From Pseudomonadota bacterium (GTDB lineage Bacteria > Desulfobacterota > Desulfarculia > Adiutricales > JAGVGV01), in the NCBI GenBank assembly GCA_018830135.1, contig JAHJTB010000513.1:1-36301 (forward strand): a stretch of 36,301 bases of DNA, written 5' to 3'. The position numbers were made by a program, and so were the translations under genes. The notes below the pieces were generated by a model that made no database searches, was not told where the DNA came from, and saw nothing but the letters and a program-made list of their open reading frames with translations. This document shows, piece by piece, positions 30,049 through 36,301 of the stretch (the first letter of the stretch is position 1; the number at the start of each line of letters is the position of its first letter).

Positions 30049-31773
30049 CTACTGGAGCAGCTGCAGGGCCAACTGGGCCAGGGAGTTGGCCTGGGCCAGC
30101 ATGGCCGTGGCCGCCTGGGCCAGGACCTGGTTCCGGGTGAACTCGGTCATTTCCGTGGCCACGTCCACATCCGAAATCCGGGACTCGGCAGCCTGCAGAT
30201 TCTCGGACTGAATGCTGAGCTGGGTGATGGTGTTTTCAAGCCGGTTCTGGGTGGCGCCGAGGCTGGCCCGGACGATGTCCTTTCTCAGGATGGCCGAATC
30301 CAACTGGGCCAGGGCTTCCTGAGCGTTGGACTGAGTCAGGATGTCCGCGCCGTTCCAGCTTCCCGCGCCCGTGGCGTTCTGGCTCTGGACCCAGCCTTGT
30401 CCCGCGGCCGATCCTGAACTGAAGTCGTCGAGCACCGAAGCCCAGTTCGCCGCGTTGGGAACCTGGTCATTGATGTCCAGAAGCTGGATGTCGCGGTACG
30501 CACCCCGCTCCACGCCCGTCAACGTCAGGTGGTACCCGTTGGCATCCCGTTCCGTTCCGGCCTGGACCCATTCCAGCCCGCCCATGCTGAAGTTGCCGCT
30601 GTTGGTCATGACCGTGCCCGTGCTCAGATCGACCCACGAGTAGTCGGTGTTGTCGCCGCCCACTTCGTTGAAGAGCAGGGTGTTGCCGCCCACGCCCGCC
30701 GTCTTGGCGAAGAACAGCAGGGTGTCGGCGTCCACGACCACGGCAAAGGTGTCGGCGCTGGTGTAGCTGTTGTGCGCCTGGGCGACCAGCGAGGCCAGGG
30801 CGCTGCCACCGAAGGCGCCGGCCGAGGTCCGGACGAACACGTCACCGCCGGCAATGGCCGCCGAGGCCGCGCAGGTGGTGTAAAAGGAGATGTTCGTGTT
30901 GCCCACCACGATGTGCTGGTGGGTCGTGGCCGAACCGCAACCCGCGCCGAATATCGCGTTGCCCTGGGCCCCGCTGAACTCGAGGGCGATCCGGGCCGCC
31001 GTGCCCTGGTTGATCTGGTTGACCAGCTCCGTCAGGCCGGCGCCGCTGGCCGCGTTGTAGAAACCGACCAGGTTCGAGGGCGTGTTGCTGATGCCCGTGG
31101 CCGAAGAGGTGCCGTAGGCGTTGTACCAGAAGCCCACATACTCACCCCGGCGGGCGGTCAGCCCCGCGGTCAGCGAGGTCTGCGCCGACTGGGCCATCCA
31201 CATCTCCTGGGTGGCCCCGCCGCCGACCTGCAGGCCGGTGGTCGAAGTGGCCCGGACATCGCCGATGGTCACGAAGTAGTAGTCCTCGGCCGAACTGTTG
31301 CCCGTGCCGAAATGAAGCTTCATACCCGACCCGTTGTGGAAGGTGCTCAAGCTCCCGTCCAACAGCTTGGTCTGGTTGAAGTCCGTGGCGTTGGCGATCC
31401 GGTCGATCTCCCTGGCCATGGCCTGGTACTCCGAGTCCATGATCTCACGCTGGGCCGTGGTGTAGGTGCCGGTAGCAGCCTGCTCGGCCAGCTCCTTCAT
31501 CCGGGTCAGCTTCTCGTCGATGACGGCCATGGCCCCTTCAGCCGTCTGGATCATGCTGATCCCATCCGAAGCGTTCCGGATACCCTGCTGGATAACCTTG
31601 ATGTCGGCCCGCATCAACTCGCGGATCGCCAGCCCGGCGGCATCGTCGCCCGCCGAGTTGATCCGCAGCCCCGAAGACAACCGTTCGGTGGACTTGGCCA
31701 GCCGACTGTAGATCATCCCCAGGTTGCGGGCTGCATTCATGGCCATCATATTGTGGTTAATGACCAAACTCAT
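30049..31773 (-). CDS. fliC: Flagellin
   Basis: A 574-residue flagellin, the main filament subunit. The conserved N-terminal D0/D1 part begins MSLVINHNMMAMNAARNL, continues with TERLSSGLRINSAGDDAAGLAI and ends near residue 165. The C-terminal D0 part shows the RLENTITQLS pattern and ends ANSLAQLALQLLQ. The ~310-residue variable region between them is rich in Ala, Gly, Ser and Thr and contains two cysteines (C279, C301), unusual for flagellins. AAGGAGG precedes the ATG and contains an ANGGA motif that CsrA could bind. The gene is second in a sigma-28 operon. csrA and fliW lie divergently next to the operon promoter, in keeping with the known FliW-flagellin-CsrA control loop. The symbol is generic. 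Confidence 0.96.
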   Translation of the reverse strand: MSLVINHNMMAMNAARNLGMIYSRLAKSTERLSSGLRINSAGDDAAGLAIRELMRADIKVIQQGIRNASDGISMIQTAEGAMAVIDEKLTRMKELAEQAATGTYTTAQREIMDSEYQAMAREIDRIANATDFNQTKLLDGSLSTFHNGSGMKLHFGTGNSSAEDYYFVTIGDVRATSTTGLQVGGGATQEMWMAQSAQTSLTAGLTARRGEYVGFWYNAYGTSSATGISNTPSNLVGFYNAASGAGLTELVNQINQGTAARIALEFSGAQGNAIFGAGCGSATTHQHIVVGNTNISFYTTCAASAAIAGGDVFVRTSAGAFGGSALASLVAQAHNSYTSADTFAVVVDADTLLFFAKTAGVGGNTLLFNEVGGDNTDYSWVDLSTGTVMTNSGNFSMGGLEWVQAGTERDANGYHLTLTGVERGAYRDIQLLDINDQVPNAANWASVLDDFSSGSAAGQGWVQSQNATGAGSWNGADILTQSNAQEALAQLDSAILRKDIVRASLGATQNRLENTITQLSIQSENLQAAESRISDVDVATEMTEFTRNQVLAQAATAMLAQANSLAQLALQLLQ

Positions 31774-31803
31774 GACAAACCTCCTTGCTCGCTGCCCTGT
31801 CTA

Positions 31804-31998
31804 TTACAAAGCGAATAAGCCCTGCAGAGCGGCATCCAGATCCGCAGGGCGCACAAAACGACTCTGATGGTTGGCGACCATGACCCGTGTCTGATTCAAT
31901 ACCGGGGCCTGGCCCCCGAGGAGGGCCATCTCCGGATTGGAAAGGCAGCCGGGTCCGTCCGGCCTGACTGGGTGCTTGTAGATGGCAATCTGATTCAT
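31804..31998 (-). CDS. Small 64-residue protein leading the flagellin operon
   Basis: A 64-residue frame starting MNQIAIYKHPVRPDGPG, with an excellent GAGGAGGA ribosome-binding site. It lies just downstream of a near-perfect sigma-28 promoter, and its stop is 30 bases before the flagellin ATG. I recognise no family. It is soluble, with one cysteine and a hydrophobic C-terminus (LQGLFAL). The placement, the strong initiation signals and normal codon use argue for a real gene. It could be a filament or assembly cofactor, or a translated leader that sets flagellin expression. A longer frame with seven extra residues exists but lacks the ribosome-binding site. Confidence 0.68.
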   Translation of the reverse strand: MNQIAIYKHPVRPDGPGCLSNPEMALLGGQAPVLNQTRVMVANHQSRFVRPADLDAALQGLFAL

Positions 31999-32018
31999 GT
32001 CTTCCTCCTCGTCTAACA

Positions 32019-32040
32019 AAGCTTGATTGGTTTCAAGCTT
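32019..32040 (-). promoter_or_regulatory. 5' leader hairpin of the flagellin operon
   Basis: AAGCTTGA (32019-32026) / TCAAGCTT (32033-32040), a perfect 8-bp stem with a 6-base loop. It would form almost at the 5' end of the sigma-28 transcript, just before GAGGAGGA. Such a stem often protects abundant mRNAs from decay and can place the ribosome-binding site next to a structured region. Confidence 0.6.
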
Positions 32041-32051
32041 TCTTTACCTTC

Positions 32052-32078
32052 TTATCGGCTAAAATAAAATTGACTTTA
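32052..32078 (-). promoter_or_regulatory. Sigma-28 (FliA) promoter of the flagellin operon
   Basis: On the minus strand TAAA (32075-32078), 15 bases, then GCCGATAA (32052-32059). Both elements and the spacing match the flagellar sigma-28 consensus exactly. It lies about 55 bases upstream of the 64-residue gene. Confidence 0.93.
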
Positions 32079-32751
32079 GAACATTTTCATATTTTTTTAA
32101 TTTATTGATAACTTGCTCTAGCTTTATCTAACATGGTCCCGGAAGTTCGATTTCGAATCATATTCAGTAATATCTGATTGATAGGTTTCCATCGCTTGAT
32201 ACTTTCTCGATGCCGTATCCAAAATCCTCGTCGCGTTTTCAATGTCTTTCCGGTTCTCCTCATGTTTCTTAAAACACTTATCGACTTTTCATAATTTTAC
32301 TTTAACATTTTTTGAGCGATTTTTTATTTCCCTCCACTTGATTTACAATATCTTGTATTCCTGATGAAAAACCCCCCAAATGTGGCCGCGGGGGGCAGGC
32401 CCGGGGCCGGGTTCCGGGGGACGTCCCGGGTGAGGGGGCGATTGGAGGGGGGGGTGAGCGTTCCGGTCCCCAGGGGAGTGGCGGGGTTGGCGACGGATCA
32501 TCCGTTGCGGCGGTTGGCGGGCTTCCGGGATCATCCCGTGGCGGCCTCCGGCTGCCGACTTCAGGATATTATGAACAAGGCCCTTGGCGGCGGAGCCGTC
32601 CTCGGGCCGAAGACCGCGAAAGGACGGTCTTGAAATGCCACCAGGCATTGATTAAGGATACGAACCGAAGCGCTTTGCGATTACGTTCCCGGGTGAAATA
32701 TGTTAATATGGAATGGATGACAACGGGCCTTCGCGAGCAGGGAGCGGCCAG
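32079..32751. other. Intergenic region: low-GC part, then GC-rich part with a hairpin; no certain gene
   Basis: Bases 32079 to about 32350 are strikingly AT-rich, in contrast to the rest of the window. On the minus strand 32124-32288 is open for 54 codons with a protein-like, charged composition but no start (see findings). From 32360 the DNA is GC-rich; open frames there on both strands look like composition artefacts. A hairpin AAGACCG-CGAAAGGA-CGGTCTT lies at 32610-32631. The csrA promoter must be near 32680-32720: a poor TTACGT-N17-TAATAT match exists. Confidence 0.5.
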
Positions 32752-32988
32752 GTGCTTATCTTAACCCGAAAAATCGGCGAAACGATCGCCATCGGCGACG
32801 ACGTCAAGGTCCAGGTCATCGACGTCAAGGGTAAACAGGTCCGTTTGGGCATCCAGGCCCCCACGGAAATGGCCGTTCATCGGGAAGAGGTCTATGAACG
32901 CATCCGGGAAGAAAACCGGCAGGCCGCCAGCCTGTCACCGGACGATCTGTCCCGGGTCGCCGATTTATGGGCCAGCCTGAAATCGTAA
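32752..32988 (+). CDS. csrA: Carbon storage regulator CsrA
   Basis: A 78-residue RNA-binding translational regulator. Starting at GTG the protein reads [37 protein letters not shown], the CsrA family core, followed by [17 protein letters not shown]. An ATG 13 codons upstream is in frame but would add residues absent from the family. GGGAG lies before the GTG and contains GGA, so autoregulation is possible. CsrA dimers bind ANGGA sites in leaders and block translation; flagellin mRNA is a standard target where FliW is present. fliW follows 12 bases downstream and the flagellin operon is divergent next to it. Confidence 0.96.
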   Translation: MLILTRKIGETIAIGDDVKVQVIDVKGKQVRLGIQAPTEMAVHREEVYERIREENRQAASLSPDDLSRVADLWASLKS

Positions 32989-33000
32989 TCGGGAGCCGTC

Positions 33001-33459
33001 GTGTTGAAAATCCTGACAAGCCGGTTTGGCGTCCTGGAATTGGATGAAGGGGCGTTCATCAGCGTCCCGGGCGGCCTGATCGGCTTTCCGGAATGCCAGC
33101 GCTACGTCATCATCCAACACAAGCCGGAATCGCCATTTTATTGGTTCCAGGCGGTGGACCGGGAGGACCTGGCCTTTGTCATCGTGGACCCGGCTCTATT
33201 CAAACCGGACTATCACGTTCCCCTGGCCGGGGCGCTTTTGTCGGACCTCAAGGCCGACGGCCGGGACGAGTTGGCCTTCTATGTGATCGTGACCATCCCC
33301 CAGGGGCAGCCTCAGGCCATGACCGCCAATCTGTTGGGCCCGCTCGTGGTCAACACCCGGACCCGGCTGGCCCGCCAACTGGTTCTCGACGACCAGAAAT
33401 TCTCCCACCGACATCCCATCATGGCTGCGTCCGGCAGCAGCGACAGGCAGAGCCGGTAA
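33001..33459 (+). CDS. fliW: Flagellar assembly factor FliW
   Basis: A 152-residue FliW. Recognisable by LTSRFGVLELDEGAFISVPGGLIGFPECQRYVII, FYWFQAVDREDLAFVIVDP, and the C-terminal LLGPLVVNTRTRLARQLVLDD. FliW binds flagellin and also CsrA, releasing CsrA-repressed flagellin translation when free. The start is GTG preceded by GGGAG. It is in one operon with csrA, the common arrangement in Desulfobacterota, Firmicutes and Spirochaetes. The last ~15 residues are polar and not conserved in appearance. Confidence 0.95.
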   Translation: MLKILTSRFGVLELDEGAFISVPGGLIGFPECQRYVIIQHKPESPFYWFQAVDREDLAFVIVDPALFKPDYHVPLAGALLSDLKADGRDELAFYVIVTIPQGQPQAMTANLLGPLVVNTRTRLARQLVLDDQKFSHRHPIMAASGSSDRQSR

Positions 33460-33511
33460 TCCCCACACGCATCATCGGCGGCCAGCCCGGGGGCGGGCCG
33501 GGGGAAAAAAC

Positions 33512-33543
33512 AAAAAAACCCGAGGGAGCTGCCCCCCCCGGGT
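33512..33543 (-). terminator. Intrinsic terminator of the flgM operon
   Basis: On the minus strand, ACCCG pairs with CGGGT around an inner G-run/C-run stem, followed directly by a run of seven T. It lies 27 bases after the flgM stop. Confidence 0.8.
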
Positions 33544-33569
33544 CGATGAATCCGACGCCAGATCGCGGT

Positions 33570-33875
33570 TCAGACGACGTCTACGATATGATTCTTAATC
33601 ATGTTCCCGGCGACCGTCTCGTCCGGGACCTCATATTCCCCGGACTCGACCCGGGCCTTCACTTCGGCGACCTTTTCGGCGCGCACTTCGGGCGCGGACT
33701 GGACCAGTTCCCTGACCCGGGCCACTTCCCGGGAGCGCTCGGAGAGCTGGACGACGTCCTTTCCGTTCTCCGAGGTCTGTTCCCCGGACTTGGGACGGTC
33801 CTTGAAATCGGCTCGTGAGGTTTCCCCGGCATATGCGCCGTTGACCTTCCCTGATACATAGTCGTTTATCTTCAT
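33570..33875 (-). CDS. flgM: Anti-sigma-28 factor FlgM
   Basis: A 101-residue FlgM. The N-terminal half is polar and probably disordered; the C-terminal sigma-binding half has the family pattern VARVRELVQSAPEVRAEKVAEVKARVESGEYEV followed by AGNMI. FlgM holds sigma-28 inactive until it is exported through the finished hook. AGAGG precedes the ATG. It is 10 bases downstream of its partner gene, and a sigma-28-like promoter upstream of that gene would make FlgM part of its own target regulon, giving negative feedback. Confidence 0.93.
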   Translation of the reverse strand: MKINDYVSGKVNGAYAGETSRADFKDRPKSGEQTSENGKDVVQLSERSREVARVRELVQSAPEVRAEKVAEVKARVESGEYEVPDETVAGNMIKNHIVDVV

Positions 33876-33885
33876 CGTAAACCTC

Positions 33886-34311
33886 TTAGAGCATCGTCTG
33901 GTCGACTTTTTGAAGGGTTATCTCACGCAGCCTCTGAGTCAGGCGCTCGGTTTGTTCCTTGTCCAGCGTTTTGACGATCTCGCCTTTTTCCACATCAACC
34001 ACGTTAAAGGAGAACCGATCGTTCTGGGTGTCGAAGCCGAGTTGCAGGGGCTGGCCGAATTCCTGGCTCAGGTCGGAAAGGATTTCCGACTCGACCCCTT
34101 CCCGACGGGGTCCGGAATCGGCCAGGCGAGACATGATTTCCGTGGCCACGCGCTCGACGACCTGCTGACGCCTGGCTTCGGCGGATATGTTGATCTTGTC
34201 CATACGTTCGCCGGTTTCCGCCGGCCCGACGCGGTTGAGGCGGGCACCGCGACGGAGCTGCTTGCCGTAAGTGCGCAGGACATTGTGGATTTGATATGAC
34301 GTGATGGTCAT
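33886..34311 (-). CDS. FlgM-associated conserved protein (DVU0524-like)
   Basis: A 141-residue soluble protein with an N-terminal basic helix, a central helical segment (RMDKINISAEARRQQVVERVATEIMSRL) and a FlaG-like C-terminal part (FSFNVVDVEKGEIVKTLDKEQTERLTQRL). It resembles the conserved protein encoded beside flgM in Desulfovibrio vulgaris (DVU0524). The motif INISAEAR is also found in FlgM and related export substrates. GAGGCGG precedes the ATG. It is the first gene of the flgM operon. Its role is unknown. The VVD...G.IV...P/D-like C-terminus recalls FlaG proteins, which adjust filament length, but this is suggestive only. Confidence 0.82.
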   Translation of the reverse strand: MTITSYQIHNVLRTYGKQLRRGARLNRVGPAETGERMDKINISAEARRQQVVERVATEIMSRLADSGPRREGVESEILSDLSQEFGQPLQLGFDTQNDRFSFNVVDVEKGEIVKTLDKEQTERLTQRLREITLQKVDQTML

Positions 34312-34337
34312 TTTCCGCCTCTACCTCTTCATCTTCC

Positions 34338-34364
34338 GTATCGGCAGGCATGATGAAAAACTTA
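34338..34364 (-). promoter_or_regulatory. Sigma-28-like promoter of the flgM operon
   Basis: On the minus strand TAAG (34361-34364), 15 bases, GCCGATAC (34338-34345): two mismatches from the sigma-28 consensus with exact spacing. It lies 27 bases before the first ATG. Confidence 0.78.
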
Positions 34365-34465
34365 AACGGAAATAACCGGTGCAATGTAAAATTCCTCGAT
34401 TTTTCCTCGAGGTTTTCGGGGTCCCGCGCCATGACCCGAATATCTATGCAAAATATCGGCCAGGG

Positions 34466-35404
34466 TTACGAGGAGAGGCCTTTCCGAAACCAGTCCAAGG
34501 TCCGGGCCAGTCCGGTTTCGAGGGGGGTCCGGGCGGAAAACCCTAAAAGCTCCCGCGCCCGAGACACATCGGCCCTGGACTCGTAAATGTCTCCCGGGCG
34601 GTGCGCTTCGAAGGACGGGGCCGCCTCCACTCCGGTCAGCCTGGACATGATTTCCAGCAGATTCAGGATGCCGGCCGCCCGCCCTGTGCCGACATTGATG
34701 GCCCGGCCGGCGAGGCCCGGGGTTTCGGCCGCCAGAAAATTGGCTTCGACCACGTCCTGAACGTAAATAAAGTCCCTGCGTTGGCCTCCGTCGCCGTAGA
34801 CAACCGGCTGCCGGCCCTTGAACAGCCGATCCATGAATATGGATATCACCCCGGAGTAGGTCGAGCCGGGGTCCTGCCTTGGCCCGAACACGTTGAAATA
34901 TCGCAAGGGTACAATCTCCAGATCGTACAAATCGCGAAAAATCGCCGCGTAATGTTCGCCCAGCAGCTTATGGGCCGCGTAAGGGCTGTTCGGGGACGGG
35001 ATCATGGATTCCCGGTGGGGCAACGTTTCCGTGTCTCCATAAACGGCCGAGGAACTGGCATAGACCACCCGCCCGACCCCGGCGGAACGGGCCGCGGAGA
35101 AAACGTTCAAACACCCCAGATCGTTCACTTCGGCGCTGGTGAACGGATCATCCACCGTTTCCGGGACAGCCGTCACGGCGGCATGGTGGAAGACCCGGTC
35201 GGCTCCGCGGGCCAGCTTGAATACCAGGTCGCGGTCTCGGATGTCCCCTTGCACGAAATTGATTTCCTTGAAGCAGTGCTCGAGATTTTCCAGGCGACCG
35301 GTAGTCAGGTTGTCCAGAACAACGACATCACAACCGCGTCGGAGCGCCTCGTCCACCAGATGAGAACCGATGAAACCAGCCCCTCCCGTAATCAAACAAC
35401 GCAA
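34466..35404 (-). CDS. NAD-dependent sugar epimerase/dehydratase (GalE-like extended SDR)
   Basis: A 312-residue extended short-chain dehydrogenase. The NAD-binding Rossmann motif TGGAGFIGSHLV is at the N-terminus, VLDNLTTGRLENL supplies the ribose-binding aspartate, and GDIRD follows. The active site has the serine in YASSSAVYG and Y-A-A-H-K (YxxxK). RYFNVFGPRQDP and GDGGQRRDFIYVQDVV complete the family pattern. The group covers UDP-glucose and UDP-N-acetylglucosamine 4-epimerases. The start is TTG with GGAGGAA seven bases upstream. It is divergent from the cytidylyltransferase operon and could serve flagellar or cell-surface glycan synthesis. Exact sugar not determinable. Confidence 0.92.
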   Translation of the reverse strand: MRCLITGGAGFIGSHLVDEALRRGCDVVVLDNLTTGRLENLEHCFKEINFVQGDIRDRDLVFKLARGADRVFHHAAVTAVPETVDDPFTSAEVNDLGCLNVFSAARSAGVGRVVYASSSAVYGDTETLPHRESMIPSPNSPYAAHKLLGEHYAAIFRDLYDLEIVPLRYFNVFGPRQDPGSTYSGVISIFMDRLFKGRQPVVYGDGGQRRDFIYVQDVVEANFLAAETPGLAGRAINVGTGRAAGILNLLEIMSRLTGVEAAPSFEAHRPGDIYESRADVSRARELLGFSARTPLETGLARTLDWFRKGLSS

Positions 35405-35747
35405 CGTACCGTTCCTCCACTACGCGACCGAATGCAACGCCCGCATGACATGCCTATACCAAAGCCGCTGCATGACTGTCCACCATTAATGTACGGAAAA
35501 AAACACGGGCTCCGGGTCATCCCTGCCGGGTCTAACTCCGGCCCGGAGAGGGACCGCGGGGACCGGTTTCGGTACTATATGCATATATGCCTGTAGTTAA
35601 TTGACAATTTGCACAATTGCCTTGTCAGCCCATCTTGGCCCGCATCTTGCTGAATTTCGAAACGCGAATGGGACCTTTTCCGGAGCGCCTGGTTGCGAAC
35701 CGGGATCATCCCGGGTTGAAACGATGAAAAAAGAAGGGGAGTTGGCC
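35405..35747. other. Divergent promoter region between epimerase and glycan operon
   Basis: 343 bases with no gene. The sigma-54 promoter of the rightward operon lies at 35636-35651. A GCATATATGC palindrome lies at 35581-35590 in a short AT-rich patch that may carry the leftward promoter, although no good -35/-10 pair was found. Confidence 0.55.
35636..35651 (+). promoter_or_regulatory. Sigma-54 promoter of the cytidylyltransferase operon
   Basis: TGGCCCGCATCTTGCT matches TGGCACG-N4-TTGCW at all positions but one, with GG and GC at the correct spacing. Transcription would start near 35663, 85 bases before the 74-residue gene. Confidence 0.85.
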
Positions 35748-35972
35748 ATGGCATACGATTTGGGAGATCTGGTTCACCCGGTATCCGTCGGCAGATTGGC
35801 GTTTTCAGGCATATCTGTTCGCCAAATTCTTGACAATCACCCCGACGTGTACGGATCGAAAACCCATCTCCTGGCCGGCGAGCCCGGACTGAAGGCGGAC
35901 GGGCTGATCATGCCGCGATGGAGGGACCTGACCTCCCACCGCACGGTCCATGCGGAGGGCCTGAGCTGGTGA
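35748..35972 (+). CDS. Small 74-residue protein of unknown function
   Basis: A 74-residue frame starting MAYDLGDLVHPVSVGRL. GGGGAG lies six bases before the ATG, and the stop overlaps the GTG start of the next gene (GTGA), so it is coupled to it. An ATG eight codons upstream is possible but has a poorer ribosome-binding site. No family is recognised. The promoter, start signals and overlap make it a credible gene. Its neighbour suggests a part in activating or transferring a nucleotide sugar. Confidence 0.72.
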   Translation: MAYDLGDLVHPVSVGRLAFSGISVRQILDNHPDVYGSKTHLLAGEPGLKADGLIMPRWRDLTSHRTVHAEGLSW

Positions 35973-36301
35973 AGGTCGTCGCCGCCATCCTGGCCCGGGC
36001 CTATTCGCCCGAGTCGCCGAGCCGCCTCCTGCCGGCCCGCTGCCTGGCCCTGATCCATGGGCGGACGTCCCTGGAATGGGTCGTGGAGCGCCTGCGGCGA
36101 TCGACTCGCCTGGATGGAGTGGCGGTGGCTTTGGGCGACGAGGTCGAGGACCGGACCATTGCCGACCTGGCCCGAAGGCTGGGACTCAAGGTTTACGCCG
36201 GCCATCCCGACGGCATCCTGGACCGGCTGCACCTGGTCGCCCGGGGCGAGAAGGCGGATCACGTCGTCCGGATCAACGGGAACTTCCCTCTGGTGGACGT
36301 G
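35969..36301 (+). CDS. SpsF-like cytidylyltransferase, N-terminal part (runs off the window)
   Basis: A GTG-started frame, open to the end of the window (111 codons). The N-terminus reads VKVVAAILARAYSPESPSRLL, equivalent to the ARxxSxRLPGK nucleotide-binding region of acylneuraminate-type cytidylyltransferases. It continues with SLEWVVERLRRS, a VAVALGD strand, VYAGHPDGILDRL (the xxGxxxDVLxR motif) and HVVRINGNFPLVD, the RI-x-G-D-x-P region. These match the SpsF/CMP-sugar group. The usual RLPGK lysine is replaced (RLLPAR), and the aspartate of GD is N. The start overlaps the 74-residue gene. Such enzymes make CMP-activated acidic sugars, some for flagellin glycosylation; the sigma-54 promoter fits flagellar co-regulation. 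Confidence 0.82.
   Translation, partial: MKVVAAILARAYSPESPSRLLPARCLALIHGRTSLEWVVERLRRSTRLDGVAVALGDEVEDRTIADLARRLGLKVYAGHPDGILDRLHLVARGEKADHVVRINGNFPLVDV

Noticed and set aside
32343-32648. Open frames of about 90-100 codons on both strands in the GC-rich part before csrA
   Set aside because: Pro/Gly/Arg-rich translations on both strands, typical of GC-rich non-coding DNA; no ribosome-binding site or family.

Overview
The window is high-GC DNA whose genes point to a motile Gram-negative bacterium of the Desulfovibrionales type (Desulfobacterota). The best placement evidence is the flagellar block: flagellin, csrA, fliW, flgM and a FlgM-linked conserved protein known from Desulfovibrio. An outer-membrane phospholipase A and lipoproteins show a Gram-negative envelope. 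No rRNA, tRNA, CRISPR array, phage or complete insertion sequence was seen. Placement is inference from gene content, not from a marker gene.

Layout, left to right. (1) 1-5025: an amine or amino-acid utilisation operon with two paralogous class III aminotransferases on either side of a small SCP2 protein, then an APC permease, followed by pldA. (2) 5075-6682, minus: the nitrogen module amtB-glnK with a good sigma-54 promoter, then a 0.7 kb AT-rich, hairpin-rich intergenic region. (3) 7406-14762, plus: an autoregulated TetR gene overlapping a SulP transporter with an unusual internal insertion, then five signalling proteins: a cytidylate-kinase-like/REC fusion, a Cache-type sensor kinase, a single-domain REC, a kinase-like protein with only an H-box, and another single-domain REC. 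None has a DNA-binding output domain. (4) 15086-23623, minus: a nuclease-fused XPD/DinG-type helicase, and a LexA-headed translesion cassette lexA-DUF72-imuB-dnaE2 in which imuA is absent and a DUF72 protein sits in its place. (5) 24173-29106: a flippase-like membrane protein, a LysM/lipoprotein/ankyrin envelope trio ending in a strong terminator, and an MFS exporter. (6) 29355-34311: a sigma-28 flagellin operon (64-aa ORF, flagellin, 209-aa ORF), csrA-fliW, and flgM with its partner under a second sigma-28-like promoter. (7) 34466-36301: a GalE-like epimerase, and a sigma-54-promoted operon of a 74-aa ORF and an SpsF-like cytidylyltransferase that runs off the window, probably for glycan or flagellar modification.

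How they work together: region 6 is a nearly closed regulatory circuit. Sigma-28 makes flagellin and its own anti-sigma factor FlgM, while CsrA represses and FliW, titrated by flagellin, relieves. Region 4 is a DNA-damage mutagenesis cassette. Region 3 appears to be a phosphorelay physically tied to an anion transporter. The spaces around the helicase and upstream of lexA hold several families of dispersed palindromic repeats, one of them a 144-bp imperfect palindrome. The most unusual items are the imuA-less mutasome with DUF72, the SulP/phosphorelay cluster with a degenerate kinase-REC fusion, and the small ORF leading the flagellin transcript.
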